From contig JADJJK010000010.1 in NCBI GenBank assembly GCA_016706545.1, positions 62,001 through 126,000 of the forward strand: a stretch of DNA of 64,000 nucleotides, read 5' to 3'. Both the position numbers and the translations under genes were made by a program. This DNA is from Myxococcales bacterium. Its GTDB lineage: Bacteria; Myxococcota_A; Polyangia; Haliangiales; Haliangiaceae. This document shows, piece after piece, positions 20,727-29,747 of the stretch. Positions within the stretch are counted from its first letter, which is position 1. Every line of letters starts with the position of its first letter. Below the pieces are notes generated by a model that had not been told where the DNA came from, ran no database searches, and saw only the letters and a program-made list of their open reading frames with translations.

Positions 20727-20997
20727 CGACCTTGGCAGTAGCCCTTAGCGGCCACGCATCGCCAAGCGGCCTCGCCGTTTCCAGCTCACGGATGGAGACG
20801 GCCACAGGCTGCCAGCGCGCCGCCCGCGAAGTGGCGGCAAGTGCGCGTTGCCACGGGCGCCGAGCTCTGGCGGCGCGCGTGGCCCTGCTCGTCCCTCGTC
20901 CCCGATTCGCCACCCGGCGGATTCGCGCTGCGATAGCCAAAGCGCCGCAGGCCATCTCGAGAGTCGGCGCCACGCTGCAGGAGCTTTCGCAGCGCCC

Positions 20998-21374
20998 AGA
21001 CCCACCGTGGGTGATCCGACCACCGCGCGTGATCCAACCACCGTGCTTGATTTCGACCACGGTGCGTGACTCGACCACCGTGGGTGACTCGACCACCGTG
21101 GGTGATCCGACCACCGTGGGTGACTCGACCGCCGTGGGTGATCCGACCGCCGTGGGTGAGCCGACCGCCGTGCGTGACTCGACCACCGTGGTGATCCGAC
21201 CACCGTGCGTGAGCCGGCCGCCGTGCGTGACCCGACCACCGTGCGTGAGCCGACCGCCGTGCGTGACCCAACCACCGTGGGTGACCCAACCACCGTGCTT
21301 GACCCAACCACCGTGCTTGACCCAACCACCGTGCTTGACCCAACCACCGTGCTTGACCCAACCACCGTGCTTGA
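20998..21374. repeat. 18-bp minisatellite, 21 copies
   Basis: The consensus is c(t/c)cgaccaccgtg(g/c)(g/t)tga. The last five copies (21285-21374) are identical, while the left copies differ by substitutions. One copy has 19 bp and one 17 bp. Open frames on both strands are a by-product of the 18-bp period (hexapeptides such as DSTTVG or QARWLG). The indels change frame without compensation, so I regard it as non-coding. No spacers are present, so it is not CRISPR. Confidence 0.92.
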
Positions 21375-21991
21375 CCTACCCACCTCCCACGCGCTCACCC
21401 TTGTCGTTACCTGACGATCCGTTCTGGGTTCTGGTACAAATCAAAAAAAACTCAGGGTTCTGAAAACAGCAGGGGCTGTGCGGCGGTGTGGAGAGGCGCG
21501 CCGCCCACTCAGGTACGCCTGCTGCACCTGGCCCTCCTGCGCCTCTCCAAGGGCTGTGGTCAACCGCGCCGCTTACGCGCATCACGCCGGCCCCGGCTCG
21601 ACGGGATCGGTTGTCCATAGCCCGACACCGTCCACAGCCCCGAGGCTTCCGCGGAAACGCGCTGCGACCTGGATCACGCCACGTTTCCGCGGAGATTTCC
21701 GCGATCTCGATCTCACGTCCCAGCGCGCTCTCGTCCGCCTGCCGGACGCATTTTCCAATTCAAGATCTACTATCCATATCAAGACACAATATTCCTCTTG
21801 ACACATCCCGCTGTAACACCCCTTCCGCGCCGCCAACTCGCCGCGATCTCTTCCCCCGCGGTCTCTGCGCGCGCTACATGCCCCTTCTACCCGCGTCCCC
21901 CACGAAAAATCGCGCTACCCGCGCTTCCGCGGCACCTGGGGCACGCCAGTCGCGAAATCCGGCGCCGAAAACCGCCGTGCTACAAAGACTC
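21375..21991 (+). other. Leader region of the HNH gene with palindromes
   Basis: There is no separate gene I can support. An AT-richer patch at 21750-21805 contains TTGACA (21798-21803) but no good -10 follows at the proper spacing. Copies of the palindrome TTCCGCGGAA, or its half-decayed forms, occur near 21647, 21685, 21697 and 21925. Confidence 0.5.
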
Positions 21992-22670
21992 ATGAGCGAG
22001 CCTCTCTCCGTCGAGGAAATTCAAGCGCTCGGCGAACACATCGCTGAGCAAGCCGTCCACCTGGACGCCGCCATGCATCGCTTGCTCGCCGACCTGCGAA
22101 CATTCGACGCGGCCGGCGGCTGGTACCGCCAGGGCTTTGGCACCTGCGCCCACTGGCTGAGCTGGCGAGTCGGCTGGGATCTTGGCACCGCGCGCGAACA
22201 CCTGCGCGTGGCCAGGGCCTTGCACACCTTGCCGCTCGTATCAGAGGCACTGTCTGCCGGGCAGATCTCGTATTCCAAGACTCGCGCCATCACGCGCGTG
22301 GCCACCGCCGCCACCGAAGCGGTGCTCCTGGGCTACGCGCAGCACTGCACCGCCAGCCAGCTCGAGACCGTGTGCCGCAAGGTCGGCGTGCTCGGCGCAG
22401 ACGCCGCCAGCAAGGCTGTACGCCCACACGACAGCGAGCGCTACGTGGCGCACACGACGACAGCCTCCGGCATGGTGTGCGTCAAGGCATGCCTGCGCCC
22501 CGACGAGGCCGCACTGCTCTTGCAAGTGCTGCAGCAAGCCGCGGTGGACTGCACGCGCGAGCCGGCGGCGGCCTCCGCGGAAACGTCAGCACCTGGGGGG
22601 GCAGAGGGTGCGGACGTTTCCGCGGAAGCGCCAGCACCTGCCGAGCGAGCGACGGACGCTTCCGCGGAGA
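21645..22670. repeat. Dispersed acgTTCCGCGGAAacg palindromes
   Basis: The motif acg(t/c)TTCCGCGGAA(a/g)cg or close variants appears near 21647, 21685, 21697, 21925, 22573, 22617 and 22659, both upstream of and within the HNH gene. Within the gene it encodes the repeated (V/A)SAE(T/A) linker. Confidence 0.75.
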
Positions 22671-23905
22671 CGCGAAGCCTCGCCACTACGACCACCGCGC
22701 GCCGCCCGTACAACCGCGCCGATGGCCTGATGGCCCTGGTCCACACCTACGCACGCGGCAGCAGCGCCGAGCGCTCTCCCGTCGAGCTGATCGTCACCGT
22801 GCCCGTGGCGCTGCTGCAGCAGCCCGCCGCGACCACAGGCACCACTGACTCAGCCGTCAGCGACTCTGCCGCCACCCCCGGCACCTGCGATTCCGCCGCC
22901 CCCACTGGCACCACCGACAGCTCCGCGGCCACCGATGCCGCAGCTCCCGCGCTCACCCTCGCCCCCGCCTCCTTCACCGACCGCGGCGCCTCGCTGCCAG
23001 TCGCCCTCACCGTCGAGACCGACCTTGCGCTCTCTCCGCAAGCCACCCGCCGCCTGGCCTGCGACTGCGGCCTGGTCGTCGCCAACATCGGGGCCACCTT
23101 CGGGGCCGGCGCCTCCATCGACACTGCCGAGCCTCTCTCCATCGGCCGCAAGACCCGCACCATCCCCGCCGCCCTCAAGCGCGCCTTGCTCTTGCGCGAT
23201 CGCACCTGCCGCTTCCCCGGCTGCGATCACCGTCTGTTCCTCGAGGGCCACCACCTGCAACACTGGGCCGACGGCGGCGAGACCAGCCTGCCCAACCTCG
23301 CGTTGCTCTGCTCGCTCCACCACGCCTATGTCCACGAGCGCGGCTATCGCATCACGCAGTCTGCTACTGGCGATCTCGCCTTCGAAGATCCGCAAGGCCG
23401 CGCCGTCGTCCCGCTGCCGCCGCGCCCCGCGCCGCCGCTGCTCGGCTGGCCGGCGATCCGCGCCGCCAACGCCGCCAACGCCGCCCTGCCGCTGACCGCC
23501 ACCACCGGCCAGTGCCGCTGGCGCGGCGAGCGCGTCGATAGCTGGGACGCCGCCGCCACCGTGACGCGCATCCAGCGCCGCGCCGACGCTGCAGCGGCCC
23601 CAGCAGCCCCCGCACCTTCCGCCCCCACCGCCGCACCAGCCGCGTCCCTGCCGCCCACGTTCCCCCGCACACCATCGCCACCCTCACCACCACCATCGCT
23701 ACCCGCATCGCTCGCCGATCCTCCGCTCGACCCCGACGGCTTCCCCCTGCGCGGCCTGTGGGACGACCTCGATCGTCACAGCGCCATCGAGCGCTGGGTC
23801 CTCGCCGAAATGGAAATCACCGGCGTCGACCCGCTCTCCGTCGGCCGCCCGCTGCCGGACCACCTGCAGCACCCGTCCCAGCGCCCATCGCAGCGTCGGT
23901 CGTAA
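21992..23905 (+). CDS. DUF222/HNH endonuclease (13E12-like)
   Basis: Starting at ATG 21992 (MSEPLSVEEIQALGEH) gives 637 residues. The frame is open further upstream to 21488, but that part is compositionally unlike a protein. The N-terminal about 150 residues are the helical DUF222 domain (FGTCAHWLSWRVGWDLGTAREHLRVA...LPLVSEALSAGQISYSKTRAITRV). A low-complexity Ala/Ser/Thr linker with repeated ASAET/VSAEAP units follows. The HNH nuclease domain (about residues 398-450) reads CRFPGC, GHHLQHW, NLALLCSLHH. A long Pro/Ala tail ends the protein. Members of this family are repeated, mobile-like HNH proteins of unclear target. The linker repeats are created by the same TTCCGCGGAA motif found upstream. 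Confidence 0.85.
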   Translation: MSEPLSVEEIQALGEHIAEQAVHLDAAMHRLLADLRTFDAAGGWYRQGFGTCAHWLSWRVGWDLGTAREHLRVARALHTLPLVSEALSAGQISYSKTRAITRVATAATEAVLLGYAQHCTASQLETVCRKVGVLGADAASKAVRPHDSERYVAHTTTASGMVCVKACLRPDEAALLLQVLQQAAVDCTREPAAASAETSAPGGAEGADVSAEAPAPAERATDASAETRSLATTTTARRPYNRADGLMALVHTYARGSSAERSPVELIVTVPVALLQQPAATTGTTDSAVSDSAATPGTCDSAAPTGTTDSSAATDAAAPALTLAPASFTDRGASLPVALTVETDLALSPQATRRLACDCGLVVANIGATFGAGASIDTAEPLSIGRKTRTIPAALKRALLLRDRTCRFPGCDHRLFLEGHHLQHWADGGETSLPNLALLCSLHHAYVHERGYRITQSATGDLAFEDPQGRAVVPLPPRPAPPLLGWPAIRAANAANAALPLTATTGQCRWRGERVDSWDAAATVTRIQRRADAAAAPAAPAPSAPTAAPAASLPPTFPRTPSPPSPPPSLPASLADPPLDPDGFPLRGLWDDLDRHSAIERWVLAEMEITGVDPLSVGRPLPDHLQHPSQRPSQRRS

Positions 23906-24571
23906 CGTCCGTCGAAACATCCGCCCACCTCGCGCTAGCAGTGGCGCCACCTACGGGGTGGTTCGCGAGATGGATGTGGGCTTTGCGGCGGCGCGGGCCT
24001 TGGCGGGCGCGGAGCGCTCTCCAAGATAGAGGAGGCTGTTGAGCGCGATGGTGATGGCGCCGAGCCGGACCCCCCCGGGGCGGCGGGGGCCGGGCCCCCC
24101 TATCGATGCACCGGCGGGGTACGCGGGTCGTCGAAAATCACCCAAAAGGCGAGGGCCCTATGGACCGGCCTGCGGGGACTCATCATGCAACCAGGCACGG
24201 TGGCGCAAGCCCCCCCCCCCACGGGAAACAAGCGCCCCACGCGGCGGGTTTTGGGGGGGGGGGGGGGGGGGGGGGGGGCCCGGGGGGGGGTGGTTTGGGC
24301 GGTGGCCAATGTTTGCGTGGGTTGGCAACGCCGCATGTCATTCATCGGTGTCAGCAACTCCCCGACCTGACGGGTCCCGCGCCAGGATCCTGTCAGCGCC
24401 GCGCCTGAACAAGGACTGCAACCAAGCCAACATCAAGCACGACGATCCCGCCGTGGCGGTGGATCAGGATCTCGCGCCGCCGACACGATCGTGCCCGGCA
24501 CACCGGTGGCATCGAAGGTGCCCGTCGGCTTGCGGTACTGCGACGTGATGTTGTGCGGCGATGGTGGACGA
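23906..24571. other. Low-complexity gap with long G and C homopolymers
   Basis: No gene is supported on either strand. The sequence has C10 at 24208-24217, G26 at 24253-24278, then CCC and G9 at 24282-24290, plus several G/C runs near 24065-24100. Short open frames are mainly proline or glycine runs. This looks like a poorly resolved or degraded junction between the HNH and STAND genes. Confidence 0.6.
24253..24290. repeat. Poly-G tract (G26-CCC-G9)
   Basis: A run of 26 G, then CCC and 9 G. It is outside any gene I can recognise. Tracts this long are rare even in GC-rich genomes and are error-prone in sequencing. Confidence 0.85.
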
Positions 24572-27500
24572 CTACGATCGTTGGAGTTCCTCAACGCGAG
24601 CCTTGAGCGCCTCTGCTTCGCGCATCGCGTCGTCACCTTCGGCCCCGCGTCCGAGCTGCTGAAGGAGCCTGCCCAGGTTGGTCAGGTTGCCGGCGAGGGC
24701 GGGCAGGAACGCCTCGGGGCTCCGGTCCGCCAGCGCGCGGTAGAGCCTCACCGCCTCTAGCGTCGTCGCCAGGGCAGCCTCGTGCTGCTCCATCGCGCGC
24801 TGCATCTTGCCCAGGTTGCTCAGGCTCGTGGTGAGGGCTGGCAGGAACACCTCGGGGCTCCGCTCCGCCAGCGCGCGGTAGAGTTCCACCGCCTCTTGCG
24901 TCGTCGCCAGCGCCGTCTCCCACCCCAGCGCGCACAGCCTGTTGCCCAGGTTGTTCAGGCTGCTGGCGAGGGCTGGCAGGAACGCCTCGGGGCTCTGCTC
25001 CGCCAGCGCGCGGTAGCACCGCACCGCATCCTCCGTCGTCGTGAGCGCCGCATTGTGCTGCTTCATCGCGCGCTGCATCCTGCCCAGGCTGTTCAGGCTG
25101 CCGGCGAGAGCGGGTCGGAACGCCTCGGGGCTCTGCTCCGCCAGCGCGCGATAGAGGCTCACTGCCTCTTGCGTCGTCGCCAGCGCCGCCTCCCGCTGCC
25201 CCAGCGCGCTGAGATCAGCTCCGTGTTGCGAGAGCCAGCGCGCCCCGTCTGCCAGCGTCGTGGCATCATCCGAGCCAGCAGCAGATGCCCCTTCGAGCAT
25301 GGTCCGGCTTTGCCACTCGGCTACGCGCGCTAGCGACACCGCCGGGCGTGGGATGCCTTCTTTCTCGTACGCGCGCGCGATCGCCAACGTCCCTGCGTGC
25401 TCTAGCTCCTCGGCAAGCACGTCTCCGACCACGGCATGCACGGTGCTTGTTCCTACCACCTTCGCGGCACGCAGCGCCAACGTCGCTCGCTGAGAGAGGT
25501 CCTTGCGCAGCAGCCGCGTGATCCAGGGGCGTGCTCCTGCCCGATCCGCGACCGAGGTCCGCCCGAGCACGGTGAAGGCCGTGGTGATCGTAAGCTCGGA
25601 GCTGTCCGCCGCCACGGTGCGCTCAATCCAGTCGTCCTCGTTGATGGTGGCCCGCTCCTGCACAAGGCGCAGCACCATGCCTTCTCCGAGAAGGTCGGGC
25701 TCGAGTGCCGGCAAGTATGAGGCGTTGGGATCTGGATGCTGGTACAGCCTTCGAAGAGCAACGAGAACCTGCTCCTCAGAATCCGTTGGCTCTCGCCGCT
25801 GGAGGCGTGCCACGACCCGCCGGGCTTCTTCCTCATCGTGCAAACCACCGCGCAGAGTGGCGGCCACCATGAGTTGCCGAGCGAGCTTCCGGGTCCCTTC
25901 CCAATCCGTGGGCTTCGCAGAGGGATCCCGCCAGGCTCGCTCTTCATGGTCGAGCACCGCTGGAAGCACCGCCGAGGACTCGAGCTTGGCTGGTGCCCCG
26001 CGAATCGGCGACGCTTGGCGCGCCGCCTCGACAGCCAGCAGCGCTGCCATGTGCAGGTACAGCACACGCGCGTAGAGCGGATCGGCCAGATCGATGTTTG
26101 GCACTGGCGTCGAAGCCAGCTTCCAGTGCTTGGCGAAGGCGCGAACGGCTGCCTCCAGCACCTTCTGCCTGTCTGGCGCCTTGGACGCCAGCGGCGCGAG
26201 TCGGCGCGGTGGCTTGTGTGTCAGCATTGGCTCCAGCTCGGGGGCCTGGGTCAACAGTGACTGCCACCAGTCGCCGTCGTTGCGCGCAAGCAACAGCACT
26301 CGCACGCGATGTTTGGAACCTGCGAGCTGCGCCACCTCACGGAGCCTGTCCGCGAGGTCGCCACGGCTCTCGGCATCGTCGATCGCCATGATGACCGGCC
26401 GACGATGGCCGATGAGCTGGTCGAGCCAGTCGCTCGGGGGGCGAAGCTCCAGGAATCCGGCGATGTCATGGCGCTCGCGCCGTCGCCGGACCCACTCGAT
26501 GGCCAGGCGCGTCTTGCCGACGCCTCCCTCTGCGTGAAGTAGCCAGGCCGCCACCGGCAGCGATACGTCATCGGCCCAAGCGTCCAGTTCCGCTAGCAGC
26601 TCCGCTCTGCCGGCGTCGTGCCATGGCACAACACCGAATCTCGCTTGCAGAAGCTTCGAAGGGGGCGCATCCCCTTGGGGGAGTTTCCACGTGCCAGGTG
26701 ACAGTACGTCATCGAAGCCTGCGCTCGACGGGGTCTCTACGTGATCCCGCAGAAACCAGATCAAACACTCCGCAGACGCCCGCGCCGCGAACTCCTTGAA
26801 GTGGTCGTCGCGTCCGACGTTGGCGAAGTCCATCACGCCCTTCATCACGATGGCGTCAAGCCTCTTGTGGTGGAGGTAGTGCGCCACCGCGCCCACGGCG
26901 GCGGCCTCCATATCGAGGCCCAGAGTCTCTCGCTCGTAGGCAGCGAGCCGGTCCCAGATCTTCTCGTCCTCGATGACCTTGTTGCCGCTGGCCATCGGCG
27001 CGGCATGGAGCTTGAAGGGCACCTCGCGCCGTGGCTCCGGTGCGCCACGCTCGATCGCCCACAGCGCGCGGCGTACTCGCCACTCGGTGGTCATCGGCCG
27101 GGTCTCGAGCCAGTCCTGCCCGCGGAAGTGGTCCGCGGCGTTCATGCGTTCGAGCGCCACCTTCCAGTCTGGCCGCAGATTGAAGGTGCGAAGATCCTGC
27201 TCCAGCTTCTCCGGCTTGCCCTCCTCGCGCGTTTGCTTGCCCGTGTCGTGATAGTAGAGCCGCTCCGCGGCGATCACGTCGCCGAGCTGCACCTTGCCCG
27301 GGCGGCCCGCGCACACGCCGCACATCGCGATGCAGCGCGGCTCCAGCTTCTCAATCAGCGGAATCAGTGTGGACAGCGCCGCCGCCGTCGCCATATCCGG
27401 AGCCACTGCTACGGCCACCTGCAGCGGCCGGCCCTTGGGCACCTCAAACGCCCGGTACGCCATCGCCACGCCGTTGGCTTGCCTGTCTTCTCTCCACTCC

Positions 27501-27604
27501 GAGCCAGGGACAGCCCCCGCATCCACCTTCAACACCGCCGCATACTCCAGCGGGATCGCCGTCACGATCACCACGTCAACTCGCTGCGCGGTCCCTTGGA
27601 TCAT
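24572..27604 (-). CDS. STAND NTPase: PNP domain, P-loop ATPase, TPR repeats
   Basis: I prefer ATG 27604 (MIQGTAQRVDVVIVTAIPLEY), giving 1010 residues. An in-frame GTG at 27640 is possible. Residues 8-260 match the nucleoside phosphorylase/MTAN fold: VDVVIVTAIPLEY, MCGVCAGRPGKVQLGDVIAAE, LGLDMEAAAVGAVAH, IVMKGVMDFAN. A P-loop ATPase follows with Walker A GGVGKT (about 356) and Walker B VIMAIDDAE (about 405). The C-terminus has four 45-46 residue TPRs of kinesin-light-chain type (ATTQEAVSLYRALAEQSPEAF). This effector-NTPase-sensor order is that of STAND proteins, several of which abort phage infection. I infer a defence role, with the phosphorylase domain attacking a nucleotide or nucleoside. 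Base composition looks less GC-rich than neighbours. Confidence 0.85.
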   Translation of the reverse strand: MIQGTAQRVDVVIVTAIPLEYAAVLKVDAGAVPGSEWREDRQANGVAMAYRAFEVPKGRPLQVAVAVAPDMATAAALSTLIPLIEKLEPRCIAMCGVCAGRPGKVQLGDVIAAERLYYHDTGKQTREEGKPEKLEQDLRTFNLRPDWKVALERMNAADHFRGQDWLETRPMTTEWRVRRALWAIERGAPEPRREVPFKLHAAPMASGNKVIEDEKIWDRLAAYERETLGLDMEAAAVGAVAHYLHHKRLDAIVMKGVMDFANVGRDDHFKEFAARASAECLIWFLRDHVETPSSAGFDDVLSPGTWKLPQGDAPPSKLLQARFGVVPWHDAGRAELLAELDAWADDVSLPVAAWLLHAEGGVGKTRLAIEWVRRRRERHDIAGFLELRPPSDWLDQLIGHRRPVIMAIDDAESRGDLADRLREVAQLAGSKHRVRVLLLARNDGDWWQSLLTQAPELEPMLTHKPPRRLAPLASKAPDRQKVLEAAVRAFAKHWKLASTPVPNIDLADPLYARVLYLHMAALLAVEAARQASPIRGAPAKLESSAVLPAVLDHEERAWRDPSAKPTDWEGTRKLARQLMVAATLRGGLHDEEEARRVVARLQRREPTDSEEQVLVALRRLYQHPDPNASYLPALEPDLLGEGMVLRLVQERATINEDDWIERTVAADSSELTITTAFTVLGRTSVADRAGARPWITRLLRKDLSQRATLALRAAKVVGTSTVHAVVGDVLAEELEHAGTLAIARAYEKEGIPRPAVSLARVAEWQSRTMLEGASAAGSDDATTLADGARWLSQHGADLSALGQREAALATTQEAVSLYRALAEQSPEAFRPALAGSLNSLGRMQRAMKQHNAALTTTEDAVRCYRALAEQSPEAFLPALASSLNNLGNRLCALGWETALATTQEAVELYRALAERSPEVFLPALTTSLSNLGKMQRAMEQHEAALATTLEAVRLYRALADRSPEAFLPALAGNLTNLGRLLQQLGRGAEGDDAMREAEALKARVEELQRS
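24640..25210. repeat. Four ~138-bp repeats encoding TPRs
   Basis: The 3' end of the STAND gene has four units of about 135-138 bp with long near-identical blocks (for example cgcctcggggctc and cagcgcgcggtagag). Each encodes one TPR. The similarity at DNA level suggests recent duplication of the sensor repeats. Confidence 0.8.
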
Positions 27605-27809
27605 CAAGCGCCCCGCACAAGAGGCTCTCACCTTTCTCACGCTCCGTCCAGCAAGCGCCCAGCCCCTGCCGCCGCCGATGTGACGCCTTCATCGCGAGCT
27701 GGCGTCTGTGTTGCGACATGTTCACCGGCCTGCGCCGGCTGGCGCGGGCCAGCGCCGGCTCGCGGGGCCGCGGCTTGACAAGCCGGCCGGATGGCGCGGC
27801 AATGCCGCT

Positions 27810-29645
27810 GTGAAGCCCGAAGACCGACTGCAGAAGATCTTCGCCGAGGTCGTCCGGATCGAGGCGCACGTCGAGGCGTTCGTGGGCGAGCACGGCGACG
27901 CGCTCGCCGCGGTTCACCCGGGTTATCGCGCGAGCGCGGAGAATCTCCTGCAGTACGTGGCGCTCCGGCAGCTCGACCTGCGGCGGCTGCAGCTCGAGCT
28001 CGGGGAGTGGGGGCTAAGCTCGCTCGGGCGCTGCGAGGGGCACGTGCGCTCGAGCCTGAGCGAGCTGCGGCGGCGGCTCGAGGACTCGCTGCGGCTGGCC
28101 AGCAGCGAGTCGGCAACGCCGGGGCTGTCGCGCGCCGAGGCAGAGCACCTGCTGCACGGGCACACGCGCGCGCTCCTGGGTGAGCGGCCCGGCGAGCGTC
28201 ACGTGTCGATCATGGTCACCGCTGCCGACGATCCGCCCACCGAGGAGGCGTGCGCTGCGCTCATCGACGCCGGGATGAACGTGCTTCGGATCAACACCGC
28301 GCACGGCAGCCCCGCGGCGTGGCGTGAGACGGCGCGCGTCATGCGCAGCGTGGCAGCGCGCATGAATCGCCAGATCTCGATCCAGGTCGACCTGCAAGGG
28401 CCCAAGATCCGCACCGCGGCGATGCGCGAGGAGGGCCCGGCGGTGGTGCGGTTTCGTCCAGAGAAGGACGCGCTGGGGCGGGTCGTCCGCGCGCTGCGCG
28501 TGCCGATCGCCGGCGCCGATGATGCGCAGGCGCAGGCCGCGCTGCGCGTGCCCGATGCCTGGATCGCCGGGTTCCAGGTGGGCGACGTGCTCGAGACCCG
28601 CGACAGCCGGGATCGCCTGCGGCGGTTTCATCTGTGCGAGGTCGGTCCGCGCACCGCGGTCGGCGAGCTCGACCGGACGTGCTACCTGACGCCGCAGTGC
28701 CAGCTCACCTGGTCGCGCGATGGGGTGCCGCTCGGCGCCGCGGCGGTCGTCGGCGTCGCGCCGCTGGCGGGCTACGTCCCCCTGCAGCTCGGTGATGAGC
28801 TCCAGCTCTGGCTCGACGGCAGTGCGAGCGAGCCCGGCGTGCGTCACGCCGACGGGCGCTCGTGGCTGAGGCCGCCGCGCGTCGGCCTCGTGCTCGACGA
28901 CGCGGACGTCGCGCTCGCCGCCGAGCAGCGCGTGCTGCTCGACGACGGCAAGATCGAGGCCGTGATCCAGTCCGTGCATGACGAGGTGGTCCACGCTCGC
29001 GTCGTGCGCATCGCCAAGCCGGTGGTCAAGCTCCGCGCCGAGAAGGGCGCGAACTTCCCCGACAGCGCGGTCCGCGCCTCGGCGCTGTCCGCGCGAGATC
29101 GCGAGGTGTTGCCGGCGGTGCTCGAGTTCGCGGACGTCATCGCGGTCTCGTTCGTGCGATCGCGCGAGGACCTGCGCGAGGCGATCGACGAGGTGGCGCG
29201 GCGCGGCGGCGACCGCGCGCCGGTTGGTATCGTCGTCAAGATCGAGACCGCGCAGGCCGTGGCGGCGCTGCCGGACCTGCTCCTGGAGGCGCTGCGGCAC
29301 TTCCCCGTGGGGATCATGATCGCGCGCGGCGATCTCGCGGTCGAGCTCGGGTTCGAGCGCCTCGCCGAGGTGCAACAGGAGATCCTGTGGTTCGCCGAGG
29401 CGGCGCATCTGCCCGTGGTGTGGGCGACCCAGGTGCTCGACAGCCTGGCGCGAACCGGGATCCCGTCACGCGCCGAGGTCACCGACGCCTCGATGTCGGT
29501 GCAGGCCGAGTGCGTGATGCTCAACAAGGGGCCGTTCGTCGCCGACGCCTGTCGCACCCTCGACGTCATCCTGCGCCGCATGGAGACCCACCAGTTCAAG
29601 AAGCTCAGCCTCTACCGGCCGCTGAAGATCTCGGTGCTCAGCTAA
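27810..29645 (+). CDS. Pyruvate kinase-like protein lacking the C domain
   Basis: The start is uncertain. GTG 27810 gives 611 residues; GTG 27708 would add 34 low-complexity residues. About 130 N-terminal residues are helical with no family I recognise. A pyruvate kinase barrel follows: IMVTAADDPPTEEACAALIDAGMNVLRINTAHG, VDLQGPKIRT, VAVSFVRSREDL, VVKIETAQAV, GIMIARGDLAVELGFERLAEVQQEIL, and ATQVLDSLARTGIPSRAEVTDAS. The middle B-like domain is longer than usual. The protein stops right after the barrel, so the allosteric C-terminal domain of classical enzymes is absent. It may be a pyruvate kinase-related phosphotransferase rather than the glycolytic enzyme. It is divergent from the STAND gene. 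Confidence 0.8.
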   Translation: MKPEDRLQKIFAEVVRIEAHVEAFVGEHGDALAAVHPGYRASAENLLQYVALRQLDLRRLQLELGEWGLSSLGRCEGHVRSSLSELRRRLEDSLRLASSESATPGLSRAEAEHLLHGHTRALLGERPGERHVSIMVTAADDPPTEEACAALIDAGMNVLRINTAHGSPAAWRETARVMRSVAARMNRQISIQVDLQGPKIRTAAMREEGPAVVRFRPEKDALGRVVRALRVPIAGADDAQAQAALRVPDAWIAGFQVGDVLETRDSRDRLRRFHLCEVGPRTAVGELDRTCYLTPQCQLTWSRDGVPLGAAAVVGVAPLAGYVPLQLGDELQLWLDGSASEPGVRHADGRSWLRPPRVGLVLDDADVALAAEQRVLLDDGKIEAVIQSVHDEVVHARVVRIAKPVVKLRAEKGANFPDSAVRASALSARDREVLPAVLEFADVIAVSFVRSREDLREAIDEVARRGGDRAPVGIVVKIETAQAVAALPDLLLEALRHFPVGIMIARGDLAVELGFERLAEVQQEILWFAEAAHLPVVWATQVLDSLARTGIPSRAEVTDASMSVQAECVMLNKGPFVADACRTLDVILRRMETHQFKKLSLYRPLKISVLS

Positions 29646-29747
29646 GGCGCAACCCCGGGCGTCCGAGGGCGCTGCGGCTTCCCGGTCGCGTCAAACAACG
29701 CCGTTTTGGCGGCCTGGGCTCGCGCCGAGTCTGGCATAGTTTGCAGC

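Noticed and set aside
20998..21374. CRISPR array
   Set aside because: Units are directly adjacent with no unique spacers, and no cas genes are near.
20720..21463. Hexapeptide-repeat ORFs on both strands of the minisatellite
   Set aside because: All result from the 18-bp period. Single-base indels in two units change frame, and no start with a ribosome site is present.
21798..21803. TTGACA as a sigma-70 promoter for the HNH gene
   Set aside because: No acceptable -10 element follows at 16-18 bp.
23951..24145. Short ORF with hydrophobic segment on the minus strand
   Set aside because: No family, no ribosome site, and it lies in the homopolymer-rich region.
24253..24290. Poly-G as phase-variation switch
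   Set aside because: No gene or promoter is arranged to depend on it, and an assembly artefact is more likely.
20645..27700. Integrated element with attachment sites at tRNA-Leu
   Set aside because: I found no second copy of the tRNA 3' end and no integrase in the window.
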